Shown piece by piece: positions 24,335 to 34,749 of a DNA stretch of 64,000 bases. Under the pieces are notes generated by a model that made no database searches, had not been told where the DNA came from, and saw only the letters and a list, made by a program, of their open reading frames with translations. Made by a program: the position numbers and the translations under genes. This stretch comes from Prostheceraeus crozeri (Eukaryota; Platyhelminthes; Polycladida; Euryleptidae), in NCBI GenBank assembly GCA_907163375.1, contig CAJQUW010001716.1:62001-126000 (forward strand), written 5' to 3'. Numbering within the stretch: the stretch's first letter is position 1; each line of letters starts with the position of its first letter.

Positions 24335-24455
24335 AAAAAGGACCGATAGTTCGATCGATCGATCATCTGCCATGATGCTTGAGGTGCCCATCGATCGATC
24401 ACCCGATCACGCCAAAATAGTAAAAACGGCGATCGATCGTTCGATCAAATCGATC
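24335..24455. repeat. cluster of GATC/TCGATCGA palindromes
   Basis: Within 120 bases there are several GATCGATCGATC-type runs (about 24353-24365, 24391-24407 and 24430-24456) separated by unrelated bases. A looser cluster is at 15940-16010. This could be simple-sequence drift or a binding-site array. Confidence 0.6.
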
Positions 24456-24459
24456 CTTG

Positions 24460-25344
24460 AAATACTCTACTACAAAGACTTATAAAGTTTTATTGGCCTT
24501 CATGAAAAACCAAAATAATGATTCAAGAGATTAAAAAACACCACAATAAAAGTTACATTCCAACTTATTCAACAAAAATGTTTCCAATTTCATCAATTTA
24601 GTTGTAGAACATTTCTAATCGATGATTTCATGGAATACCTCAGATATTACCGATAGCGCGAGTATTTCGTGATTTCTGCACCATATCTTTATTGAAGTCT
24701 TGATGAAATATGGAAGAGAATATCATACTTCATGTACAACATTTAATGAGATATTAATTTAAAATGCTCTTGAATCATTACAATTGGCATGCCGATAGAA
24801 GTCCGGAAAAATGCTTCATTCACTGAAACTCTTCTATATTTACATTATCGCATACACCGAGTGAGCAGTAACAGGATTTTCAGAAATTTTACACATTTTT
24901 TCATAGTTTGATGACACACTTTCAACGGAAGATGAGATGCATTCAAATGTTTTCTCAATCTTTGTCCGTTTATTGATTGGAAACAGTATTCATTTGATAA
25001 ATGAGAATAGACGTTGACAGTCGCAAGGACCTTATGATCTCATCAGGAATCCATGGTCATCCTCTAAAAGGCGTCTTGACTGAGAATAACCAAATATTCC
25101 GTCTTCAGGGCTATAGCCGTCGACATTTTAATGATTCGCAGACCATTGACTGACCGGTTTACGTGACTTTTATTGATTTTATGATAATGATAATGTCGTT
25201 TATTTCATGACATTGGCCTTAGTAATGAGAATCACAAGGCCTCACAACATTTGAACATAATGCAAATTCACAGCAATAAGTAATCAAAAACAATTTCAGG
25301 AAAGAAGTTCTAGAGGATAAAATGTTAAGTTGTCAGTCATCTCA
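24460..25344. other. no gene; LINE 3' untranslated region at the right
   Basis: AT-rich DNA without coding signal. The last 170 bases or so (about 25175-25344), read on the minus strand, lead from the LINE stop codon to a tail rich in ATTATC units, as expected for the 3' end of the element at 25345-25642. Confidence 0.45.
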
Positions 25345-25642
25345 AAGGCCGAAGAAATCGTTGTATCATTTTAGTCAAGAATGAGTCACGTTGCAATCTG
25401 GAGGTAACTCTTGGGAGACAATACTTTCCATTGCATTGTAGTTTCCGTGGGGCGAGATGATGAAGGGGATGACTGTCGTTATGTGTCAGGTCAGCAAAAA
25501 GCTTAAAGTATTGAACAGTTCGACGTTAATTAAGCGGAACAAAGTTAGCGCATTGACACTGTGGTCCACAAATTACTTTATGAGCCCTCTTCTGAACTCC
25601 GTCTAGCTGCTTTTCTTGATTAACTTGAAGTGAGGAGCAGTG
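25345..25642 (-). pseudogene. LINE ORF2 C-terminal fragment
   Basis: Read on the minus strand, this gives the last part of a non-LTR retrotransposon reverse-transcriptase protein: KQLDGVQKRAHKVICG, then after a stop RRTVQYFKLFADL, HPLHHLAPRKL, LPRVTSRLQRDSFL, ending FLRPLR before TGA. This order (QxxRxxxII-type helix, cysteine-poor linker, SFxPxxxRxLN-like end) is typical of the C-terminus of CR1/L2/Jockey-type LINE proteins. The reverse-transcriptase core is absent, so this is a 5'-truncated copy. At least one in-frame stop is present. Confidence 0.65.
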
Positions 25643-26326
25643 TGGTGCTTGCCATCAGCGTCGATCTTCATGACTTTCCTGATTCACCCTTCCTCCGCAC
25701 GCAACCAAACCATCGCCGACTCTGTTATCCAAGATGTTCCCTTGATCTGTTGGAGGTTCTCTCTCATCTTCTCACACTACACATCTATTTTATCATGGGC
25801 ATCTCCGCAGATTGCGGAAAGATTCATGAAGAGAGGACAATGGTCAAGATTCACAGCCAAAAATCATTGCTTGACAGACAGAAGCGTCTTGGAAGTCAAA
25901 AATGATTGAAGTTCGCGGACCTTGCTCCCCAATGCTGTATTCAATTAACTCCGGCTGACTCAACGCCACCACAACTGTCGATGACATCCACGCGGAAGTA
26001 GAAGTTGATCATCAGAACCCACCAATATCCACGTCAAAAATCGGGAATTTCCGCGGCATTCCGCGGTGAAGGCTATTATTGCCAATATTTCATCAGTGTT
26101 ATTATCATCAACATCTCTCGTTTTCAATAAACTATTATCTTGATACTCCCATTTATATAGTCTCATCCCATTTTTCTATGCTCTCATGCCTCGTGCCATT
26201 TATTTCTATATTTTCATTTGCAATAATTGCATAATTATATCAATGTCTGATAAATCAACTGAAAATTGAGAATTGCCATGCGTGGGTTTAGTGGCTATGC
26301 GTGGGGGTCTATATTGAGCATCTTAA

Positions 26327-26764
26327 GTGGCTGAAACAACATCGAAATCAATTTTTGCAAAATTTCATTTCAAAGATATGAACGAGTCTGGAAACTATTC
26401 AAGAGCGAATCAAAAAGGGTTCAAAAATCAAGAAAATCAAAAATGGTTAAAAGCGTCTTCTGTCACTGTGAAAAAACAGAATGCCGCGGCGCGGCGTGAA
26501 AATCCGTCGAAAATCTTCAGCCCTACAGATCACAAACTCACTTATGTAGCTCCTGAAATTCCTGAAATGTTTTCAGCCTTAAAACAAGAACAACTTTGTT
26601 TTCCTTATGATATCTTCGTTTCATGTGTTTCTATTCTGGCTTCATACAAGCACAACATCAATAATCCATTTCGAGAAGCTGCGTACATGAAACTATCAAA
26701 TCCGGAATCAACAACAGGGGGAAGTGTAGAGTGCAAGTGCGCGTGCCAAAACTTGCTGTTCTGA
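26327..26764 (+). CDS. open stretch, unknown protein
   Basis: A 145-codon open frame that begins with a GTG just after an in-frame stop, so the true eukaryotic start would be the ATG at 26378 (MNESGNYSRANQKG) or an upstream exon. The product is hydrophilic and Lys/Asn-rich in its first half, with FSPTDHKLTYVAPEIPEMFS in the middle and a cysteine cluster CKCACQ near the end. No domain recognised. It is the longest unexplained plus-strand frame near the minisatellite, but AT-rich DNA can hold such a frame by chance. Confidence 0.2.
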   Translation: MAETTSKSIFAKFHFKDMNESGNYSRANQKGFKNQENQKWLKASSVTVKKQNAAARRENPSKIFSPTDHKLTYVAPEIPEMFSALKQEQLCFPYDIFVSCVSILASYKHNINNPFREAAYMKLSNPESTTGGSVECKCACQNLLF

Positions 26765-26949
26765 TATCCAGCATGCAGTATTTGAATTTCACTCTAAATC
26801 ATATGTTGCTCCATAGCATTCATATTTATGAGAACAGGGTGCGAAAATGGTGAAAATTGATAGAATGAATAAAACTTGAACAGTTTTCATGATTCATAAA
26901 ATTAATACAAATTAGTTGCTAAAATCTACCTCCCATTACCTACTTATGC

Positions 26950-27633
26950 TTACTTCTTGGCTGTCTCTTGAATCAACCTTGAAATGGAGGCAGTTGTCAA
27001 TCCTTCTGTCTTGGTTGCAGCGCTGTCAGTTGTCAATCCTTCAGTCTTGGTTGCAGCGCTGTCAGTTGTCAATCCTTCAGTCTTGGTTGCAGCGATGTCA
27101 GCTGTCAATCCTTCGGTCTTGGTTGCAGCGATGGCAGCTGTCAATCCTTCTGTCTTGGTTGCAGCACAGGCAGCTGTCAATCCTTCTGTCTTGGTTGCAG
27201 CACAGGCAGCTGTCAATCCTTCAGTCTTGGTTGCAGCGATGTTAGTTGTCAATCCTTCTGTCTTGGTTGCAGCACAGGCAGTTGTCAATCCTTCAGTCTT
27301 GGTTGCAGCGCTGTCAGTTGTCAATCCTTCAGTCTTGGTTGCAGCTGTCAATCCTTCGGTCTTGGTTGCAGCGCTGTCAGCTGTCAATCCTTCAGTCTTG
27401 GTTGCAGCGCTGTCAGCTGTCAATCCTTCAGTCTTGGTTGCAGCGATGTCAGCTGTCAATCCTTCTGTCTTGGTTGCAGCGATGTCAGTTGTCAATCCTT
27501 CAGTCTTGGTTGCAGCGATGTCAGCTGTCAATCCTTCAGTCTTGGTTGCAGCACTGACAACTGTCAATCCTTCTGTCTTGGCTGGCGTGTTGTCAGTTGT
27601 CATTTTCATTGTCTGGGGAGCAGCCTGGTTCTG
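26950..27633 (-). CDS. possible exon for a 12-residue-repeat protein
   Basis: The minisatellite is open on the minus strand as 17 repeats of a 12-residue unit (AATKTEGLTADI and variants), hydrophilic and Thr-rich, ending ISRLIQETAKK before a stop. Upstream, the frame continues as NQAAPQTMKMTTDNTPAKTEG from 27633, preceded by a good acceptor-like CTTCTTTCCATCAACAG. A second pyrimidine tract (TCTCTCTCTCTCAG) lies about 36 bases further up, but its frame would meet a stop. One unit is short by exactly nine bases, which keeps the frame. The repeats could form a secreted or matrix protein. Because 36 is a multiple of three, openness alone is weak evidence; the splice site and frame-keeping deletion support it modestly. 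The plus-strand reading (VNPSVLVAA) is less protein-like. Confidence 0.3.
   Translation of the reverse strand, partial: QNQAAPQTMKMTTDNTPAKTEGLTVVSAATKTEGLTADIAATKTEGLTTDIAATKTEGLTADIAATKTEGLTADSAATKTEGLTADSAATKTEGLTAATKTEGLTTDSAATKTEGLTTACAATKTEGLTTNIAATKTEGLTAACAATKTEGLTAACAATKTEGLTAAIAATKTEGLTADIAATKTEGLTTDSAATKTEGLTTDSAATKTEGLTTASISRLIQETAKK
26990..27600. repeat. 36-bp minisatellite, 17 units
   Basis: Tandem array of a 36-base unit containing GTCAATCCTTCAGTCTTGGT followed by TGCAGCGCTGTCAGCT-like sequence. Seventeen units, one of them (about 27340-27366) shortened to 27 bases. Units differ by scattered changes at a few positions (T/A/G after CCTTC, and the GCGCTG/GCGATG/GCACAG segment), so at least two unit types are intermixed. 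Confidence 0.95.
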
Positions 27634-27639
27634 TTGATG

Positions 27640-28009
27640 GAAAGAAGAGTAGCTGGTTCAACATAGCTGAGAGAGAGAGATCAGTGAACTATGGATCCTG
27701 TGGATTTTATGAACACATAAAATAACACGGTACTGTTCAATAACTGTTCAATAAGTGAGCATGAACAAAAACATACATAAAACAATTATCTTCATTAAAC
27801 ACGTCTGCAATGGTTGGAATTTTCGCTGTAAAACTATTGAAACGACAAGATCCTCTTCGGTCTGGTACAGCTCATCCATTCTAGAAGCTTTAGCGATTCC
27901 AACGACATGTTTCGCCCGTTCTCTGTCAGGCTAGACAAGGGATGTAACATTCAATCTAAATTATATAAAAACGAAGTGAAAGACACTATTTACAAAGAAA
28001 GCTAATACA
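27640..28009. other. no gene; Penelope-terminus-like phrase
   Basis: No coding signal. Around 27898-27940 the minus strand reads CTGACAGAGAACGGGCGAAA followed by CATGTCGTTGG, similar in style to terminal regions of Penelope-like elements, but no coding part of such an element is next to it. Confidence 0.3.
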
Positions 28010-28640
28010 TACTTTTTAATCAATTACAACACAAAGAAAGGAAATTTCATCACTAAAGAAGTAAACACAAAACATGTTCTTTTTACACACAAAGATCTAG
28101 AGTATCACGTTTAATGCACAATGCTTCTAAAATTCGTAGTGTACGTTCATTGTCAGATTTCAATACAATTTTGAAAACGTGATCGCGCCTCAGAAGCGAA
28201 TATGTCACAATTGTTCATGGCGGGTCACAGCACTGTTGAGCACTCTAGTGGAACGTGGATGACACTTCGTAATTGAAGACAATCAGTTTGAACCATGCTC
28301 CCGAATGCGCTCCTCTGGACGTCTTCAAGTCCTGCCAAGATACTTGCAACCACATGCACACACGAAAGAGTAAATAAAGTTAAGTTGGAGAAGGAGCGCA
28401 AGTTTATCTGTTGTTTGCGTCATCTACAAGTCCGCTTCTACAAACATATTCGCTTCTGAGGCACGATCACATTTCAAAATTGTACTGAAATCTGACAATG
28501 AACAGGTACTGCGACTTTTAGAATTGTGCATTAAATTCTCTACATACTCTAGATCTTTGTGTACAAAAAGAACATTTTCAGTGCTTACTTCTTCTGTAGT
28601 GACATATCCTTTCTTGGTGTTGTAATTGATTAAAAAGTAT
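28010..28640. repeat. inverted duplication of a coding-like segment
   Basis: About 28010-28210 and 28430-28640 are inverted copies, roughly 200 bases each, with a loop of about 220. The right arm is open on the minus strand for 77 codons (28657-28424: YFLINYNTKKGYVTTEEVS, then ENVLFVHKDLEYVENLM, ending RASEANMFVEADL). The left arm, read on the plus strand, gives a close relative (YFLINYNTKKGNFITKEV, HKDLEY, RASEANM) with stops. The shared peptide is not recognised. It may be a piece of an unknown mobile-element or host protein caught in a foldback. Confidence 0.75.
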
Positions 28641-28866
28641 CTACTAACTTCCCGCAAATATTAGCTTTCACTGTTCTTATATAATTCAGATTGAATGCAA
28701 CGTCATCGACATCCATGTGAACTCCTGTGTTGCACACTCAACTTGTCAGTCCCTTGTCTAACTTGAAAGAGAACCGACGAAACTGGAATGTTGAAGTCAC
28801 TGGAATCGTTGAATTCGTTAAATACCACTACAAATTGAACACCAACATGAATGCGGCTTTGAGTCC

Positions 28867-29562
28867 GGCAGCCAGAACGAGTTTCTGCAGGGAACGAGGC
28901 CGAACATGAGACTTTCACAGAATGATATACACGCTATGCCTGCTACGAATCTGCACGTCTACCGAGTTCTAGTTACTTCCTCTTCTTGTCAGAAACGATT
29001 AAAGAAAAACACATCCAATGGGACGCAGTTTGCAATTTTTGGTAAAAATGATTTATTCCATGTTTTCGCTTATTACGGCAAAAATACTAAGTCTGGAGCC
29101 ATAATTTTTGACATGGATTGTTTTCAGGTCATTTCTTATCATGTTCATGCATCCATGTCTGTGAAGCTACACATATCTAGATTTGGCAAGCCTCTTAACG
29201 TCAGCAAACACAAGCATTTTGGTCAATTTTATCCTCATTTAACCACTTTCCCGAAAACATTGCCAATCAGAGGCATGATAATAGCACAGCATAGGAAATG
29301 ACCTGAAGACATTCCATGTCAAAAATAATGGCTCTAGACATAGAATTTGTACCGTAATGAGCGAAAACATGGAATAAATCATTTTACCAAAAATTGCAAT
29401 CTGCGTCCCATTGGATGTGTTTTTCTTTGATCGTGTCTGTCAAGAAGAGGAACTAACTAGAACTCGGTAGGCGTGCAGATTCGTAGCAGGCATAGGGTGT
29501 ATATCATTCTGTCAAAGTCTTCGGCCTCATTCCCTGGAGAAACTCGTTCTGGCTGCCGGACT
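28867..29562. mobile_element. foldback element, about 270-base arms
   Basis: 28867-29140 and about 29296-29562 are inverted copies with only scattered differences; both ends begin AGTCCGGCAGCCAGAACG. The loop is about 155 bases. The plus-strand open frame 28906-29301 runs through the left arm and loop and is best explained as chance within the palindrome. No clear target duplication (flanks GGCTTTG and GTTTGTT). Family unknown. Confidence 0.8.
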
Positions 29563-30002
29563 GTTTGTTTTTGATTCATAAACTAGTCAAGTAAACAACT
29601 TCTTTCTGTTAACAATATCTGACGGGCAAATGGCTTTCAAAATAAATCTTGTATATAACCTAGCCTACATGTCTATTCAATTAATGAAACTGATATTTCG
29701 TGAGTATCGAACGGGTACTCAAATAGGAACATTGTGATGTGTAATCACTCAGCTATCGGTAGGGCTAATACAAAGCACAAAAACGATTTCGTGTGGCAGA
29801 AGTAAATACTATACACTATGAAATCATTTTACAGCATTTTGCAGGCTCAAGAACTGCAGGAATTCCAGCTCTGTCGAAAGCTCCGTTAATATATAATCAT
29901 TCAAGCGGAATGTTGTTGAAAAGCATGAAAAAAGAGGTTTTTCTCCTAAATTAAATTACTCTTTATAAATATTGAATAAAAAAAAACAAAACCAACGTTT
30001 GT
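29563..30002. other. no gene recognised
   Basis: AT-rich spacer between the foldback element and the LINE remnant; nothing supported. Confidence 0.5.
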
Positions 30003-32235
30003 TCACGGCCGACTTGTTCACGGGATTATAATAACGTGGAATGTCTAGGTAGACGGCCAGAACTCCGTTTACATAAGAGCGGATGATGACCAAAAACGTC
30101 AGCAATTAAGCTACATTTGCATTTATGGGATTCGCAAACTTTTGCACCAATGCGTAATGCCACCGATTTACGGAAAATCTCGTCATCTAGCGTTCGACCG
30201 AGCATGAGCATGGTATTGAGACAAGCTCCACTGATTCCCGGATCAATCCATTGATCAACGCCAACAACTCTTCGGTGCTGTTGAAATTCAATTGATTTGG
30301 AGAAAAATTCACCAACTAAAGAGTCACAGATGATAGATACGCTGGCGACGCAATATCACTGAATTGAGGAAGACCTAAGCCGCCAAGTTTTACCGGTAAA
30401 GTGGCATGTTTCCAATGTAAGTCGTCAAATTCTACACTGCAAATAGTACTGTTGCACAATTTCAACGAGTCGTCATAACAGGACAGTTCTGAAGGAAGCT
30501 TATAGCACGGAGCAGACCGAGAGTATATAATAATGAAGACATAATTGCAGAACCCAGTAACTTCTCAATTTGCGTAACTGTTATTGAAGGTAAGACACAT
30601 TCAAGCTGTTTGAGAAAATAACTGAAATGATCATCTGATTGTCTCAAATTGATTGCCTCACACTTATTCGGATTCAATATCAAACCGATACTTGACAGTT
30701 GTGGGATAATTTTCATAAGATTATTTAATACCATAGATGCAGGCCCGCCATAGTCACATCATCCAAGTACCATATATCAAAAGGACAGTTGACGGAATGC
30801 GCTATCTCATCAACGGCAAGCGCAAAGGCGAGAGGACCAATAGGATCTCCCTGCTGAATGCCTGTCGAGGATTTTGTTAAGTTATCACCCAAAAGCAAAA
30901 ACGATTGTGATGAGTAAGCCTGTTGAGCCAATGGATATATTGACGATATTCTCAAGTGCAAAGGTTCTAGCATGTAATCCCTTCTCAAAGTATTAAATGC
31001 ATTTTTCACATTCAATTTCACCATGACATGAGGATCATCTGAATCATCGTTCAACTTTGATGCTACATACTCTCTGGTTGCATGTACTGCAGCTTCACTT
31101 CCACCTTTCACGCCACAACCTAGCTGGATAGGCTTCAGTTCCAAAGCGACATCAGAAACGCAAGCCCTTACGAGTACCTTTGTTGCCAGGCGTCTCAAAG
31201 TATTGCCAATAGCAATAGGTCGTACACCTCCTTCTTTCTTCTTCAACGCAATCAAAAATGCCGAAAAGAATAATTCTCTAATCCGATCAGGAAGGTCTGT
31301 CTCCTCGAGCAAATCGATTCACCAAATCAGTAAGGCTTGAGAGCAAGCGTTCTCCAGATTCTGATGTATCTCGACGAATAAGATCTCTTAAATGAGCGAG
31401 ACGTAAACCATCAATTCAGCCGCTGCTGCTTGGAGGAAAAGATTTTATAGCTTTGAAAACTTCTGCTCTGCTAAATTTTGCCACGAAATTCGAATTCAAT
31501 AGAGAAAGAGCTCTCAAATCTGGTGGAGCATCAGGATGCTTAGAAATAATCAAGGATTTGACATCAGAAGTTATGTTGGCAATCACATCATCGGAAGTTA
31601 CAACTCGAAGTTTTGATTAAGCACGTTTGCGAATAACTTCACTTTTAACAAGAACGGTAACCTTGTTGCGACTATAATTAACTTTGATATTCAATCCTTC
31701 ACCTATGAAATCTTTCGGATCGGATTCGTCAAACTTTCAAAGTTGTCGCTTAGTAAAAGTTGTCGAAGAAACGTTTCGCTCAGAATCTTTGCCAGAGCTC
31801 ATAAGTCCACAGGCGGAGAAGGGGAACAACTTGATCCAATTGAAATAATCATCTGTCTGTAGGTCCAAGTCTTTCGCAAAGAAGCAGCAGCCATTATTCG
31901 AGCTCTCTTCGGTATGCTATTCAGCAAGCCATATTTCCATTTATATCTTGAAACAAATAACATCTCGAGGATCAATATCAGCTGACTGGATTTGAGACAA
32001 TTTACTTGAACTCTGCTGAAAATCGAGAAAACGCTGAAGCTGCAAGCAGATAAGACAAGCCCAATTTTTCAACATGACAGATTGCCTTGAGTTAGGCCAA
32101 CAAAAGAAAGATGATATAAACAGTGACATTTATCACATTTCCTTAAGCGTTTTCGTTCATTAGCTTGATGACAATGCGAGCACGGTTCAGACGCATTAAA
32201 AACTATATTCAATGATTCAATCATGATGCTTTAGT
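30003..32235 (-). pseudogene. LINE with PHD-like finger, RT and C-terminal nuclease region
   Basis: A decayed non-LTR retrotransposon on the minus strand. From its 5' side: a zinc finger CSHCHQANERKRLRKCDKC with CLYH (about 32115-32190); a linker with AEVFKAIKSFPPSSSG and LRLAHLRDLI; then reverse transcriptase in one 195-codon stretch (31312-30725): GGVRPIAIGNTLRRLATKV, GCGVKGGSEAAVHATREYV, VKLNVKNAFNTLRRDYM, TGIQQGDPIGPLAFAL and WYLDDVTM. The YLDD catalytic box is intact, but the first catalytic Asp (normally KLD) is Asn here. It continues with LNPNKCEAIN and EKLLGSAI (30734-30462), and at 30211-30026 with CESHKCKCSLIADVFGHHPL and CKRSSGRLPRH, where it stops short. The family then continues into a PD-(D/E)XK-like domain, a relative of which is at 57064-57545. 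Several shifts and stops. Clade not assigned. Confidence 0.75.
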
Positions 32236-32514
32236 TGTTAACTGGAATCATTTCAGTTCCGACGTCATTCGATAAATTCTGTTGGTTTTGAATATCAAAT
32301 AAATTTGGGCCATTCTGCTTTTCGTCGGCGCAGTATCGTTTGCGCTTTCTTGCTTTGCTTGTTCATGGTCACTGATTGCGCATTTCTGCACAAATTCTGG
32401 CATGAGAAACGACAGGTGTTATAGTTTCATCCAGATTAATTGACGATAGCGATGGGATAGATTCTCCGTCTGACATGAAAAGTGTGTATAGTGCCTGATT
32501 AAGGAAAAGGTCGT

Positions 32515-32560
32515 AAACATTTCGGGTTCGAATCCGTTGTGGACCTGGGCACTATAAAAA
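32515..32560 (+). repeat. tRNA-like B-box fragment
   Basis: GGTCGTAAACATTTCGGGTT followed by CGAATCC contains a perfect B-box-type GGTTCGAATCC. TAGTGCC upstream and GGCACTA downstream can pair. The folded unit is about 66 bases and lacks a good anticodon arm, so this is more likely a tRNA-derived SINE scrap than a tRNA gene. Confidence 0.35.
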
Positions 32561-32662
32561 GACTAATCTACCTCGTCTTCAATTTTTTAGAATTCCCATG
32601 ATACAGAATGCACGAGACTAATGATGATATGATTCTATGATGACAGATTTCATTGGCATGGG

Positions 32663-32965
32663 ATGTTACCTGTACTTATACGTTTGCCCAAAACGCTATC
32701 ATTGAGTCGGCCATCACGCCTGGATCCGCTGCTAGAAGAGTTGAAGAACGCAAGCTCTGAAAGTATCACGCGCTGCCTGAACGGTACTGTTTCGAACCAC
32801 TACCCTTCGAAACGAGTGGTAGCCCTTTGGTCCACGAACACTAAGGACCATTTCCAAGTTGGGTCATCGAATTTCCCAACTAAAGGACGAGCCGCGGGAG
32901 ACGATTGGCTGTTTCAGCGTATCTCTCTGGCGATTACCCCAGAGGAAACGCTAGATCGATATTAG
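32663..32965 (+). CDS. 100-codon open frame, possible LINE tail
   Basis: Opens with an ATG and reads MLPVLIRLPKTLSL, then LLEELKNASSESITRCLNG, then KDHFQVGSSNFPTKG, and ends DWLFQRISLAITPEETL before a stop. The WLxQRxSLA ending resembles the last residues of the LINE family at 30003-32235, and this frame sits close to that element in opposite orientation. AATAAA-like signals lie at 33145. Identity unproven; it may be the 3' end of another mobile-element ORF. Confidence 0.3.
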   Translation: MLPVLIRLPKTLSLSRPSRLDPLLEELKNASSESITRCLNGTVSNHYPSKRVVALWSTNTKDHFQVGSSNFPTKGRAAGDDWLFQRISLAITPEETLDRY

Positions 32966-34748
32966 CAGTCACAATTTAACGTTCTTCTTTTATATTTCAT
33001 TTTTCTTCAATTTCCTATTCTTTTATTTATCTGTATTTATATTATTCTTTCAATCTCTTTGTATTACAAGTATAATATTGTTAATGTATCAAAAAATCAA
33101 AGGCTTTAAGGTAGAAGATAAGTTGTATTAGGAAGTGGTTTCAATAAAGCCTATGCGGTTTGAATATAGCTCTGATGATTCATTTTATTGAAAATGATTA
33201 ATTGTGTTTCAGAACAATTACATTTGTTCAATATTAAAACTTAATCAACCTTCATCGGAAGGTGGCTTACAGTACTCATAACTAATTTAGGGGTGTACTG
33301 ATTCATCGATGTAGCAATTTCATTATCTGCCGATCAGTGGACTTTCGGAAATTTTCGTCAACTTTTATTAAAATCAGTGATTGATCAAAATACACTACTT
33401 CACTTTTTTTAGATAAACTTAATTCTACATGTAGGCCTACACTGCATACTGAACTACCTAAAGTTGAAGCCACTTTTTAATATTACGATGATGATTGAAA
33501 TCAGCTAAATTCTTCCAAAGATCTAATTCTTCATGAAGACAACAGATGTTGGTCAAAAGGACTTAGGGCCTATTTTCGCATATTATGATGCACAAATAGT
33601 ACATTTTCCGCCGTGCCAGGGTAGAAGCACTGATCGGTGATTTTCACATACCTCTCCAAGTTCTTGAACATCCTGACTAACAAACAACTACAAACGTCTG
33701 CAACCATTTCTTGTAACTGACTACTTGTTAGTGCAGAATTGTTTTGGCGTGCTTACTATACAACTATACAAGGGTAACTCGGTTCAAATCAAAGCGTCGA
33801 ACAACAACGCTTGTCCACGACAGAAGGGACGTGCAAGAAAAAAAATTAAATTTGGAGTAAATGTTTCATATTAAGTTTATGACTAATAGACATACCGAAG
33901 CTTATGAAATCCGGTGAAGAGCCCCGAAATTCATTGACTTTCTTGAGTCAAAAGGTTATCGTAGTTATTGCTCAAGTGTACTATCGAGCGGTGGGAAAAT
34001 GAGTATATTTTAGATAAACTGAAAATTACATTTAAACATCCAATCAAGACTTCAGTTTTCATGACATGAGAATGCTGGAAACAGTTTGGCTGGCAGCTAC
34101 ACCGTGATAAAGATACAAGAAATAACGATGAAAATTACCACTGTAAAGACAAAGTCAGGACGGAATCTTTCTGTCTGCATAAATAGGGGTAATCTTTTTA
34201 TTGTCTTTCCTTTCTCTGTCTTGTTTGGTGTACAGCGCATTCATCAGAGAATTCTATATCAAGTTTCATGTACACTTATGTATCAGGTGACATTCATGTT
34301 CAGATAAATTAGTGATTGATCAATGCATGTGAAGTCATTCCGGTGTGTTCGACAGACGAGAACTGGACGAAAGGCTCAGCGAATAAATGTCGTCTAACAA
34401 CATCCTTCATTTGCAAATTGTGCAAGGGGACTGTTTTTTTCAAAAATGTATTCTGTTATAAGAAGCAACTCATCCAGATAATCCCTTCTCTTGCTCTCAA
34501 TCATGGAGGATAATGGACAACTTCTCGTTTCCGGATAGACTTTAATATTCACTTGTTCTGATCTCATCCAGGATCTTACACAGCAACGCTATCAGAATAC
34601 TTCATGTCATTGTTGTAGTAATCACATCATTTACTCTCATTTATCAGTTTACAAGAACTTCATTGGTTGAATATTTCATCGGCTTTTCGATTTTACATCA
34701 TGTCGATTGTCTTGTTTTTGTTTTTCCAAGTACTATCAACATTTAGGC
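32966..34748. other. no gene recognised; possible hAT-like end
   Basis: No supported gene. TAGGGGTGTACTGATTCATC at about 33287 resembles a hAT-type left terminus, and CACTGATCGGTGAT lies in inverted sense at about 33630, but the pairing is poor. Short frames at 34086-34307 and 34316-34513 show no domain. Confidence 0.4.
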
Positions 34749-34749
34749 C

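Noticed and set aside
26990-27600. CRISPR-like array
   Set aside because: Units are contiguous and 36 bases long with no unique spacers; the window is eukaryotic.
26984-27637. Plus-strand ORF VNPSVLVAA repeats as a gene
   Set aside because: It is the reverse reading of a 36-base minisatellite; the hydrophobic repeat has no start context or splice site, and the minus-strand reading is more protein-like.
28906-29301. 131-codon plus-strand gene
   Set aside because: Most of it lies in an arm of a large inverted repeat whose other arm is not open, and no domain is seen.
32495-32570. tRNA gene
   Set aside because: It has a B box and a pairable outer stem, but the total length is short and no anticodon arm could be drawn.
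33287-33660. hAT element
   Set aside because: The left end looks hAT-like (TAGGGGTGTACTGAT), but the inverted partner is weak and no 8-base duplication was found.
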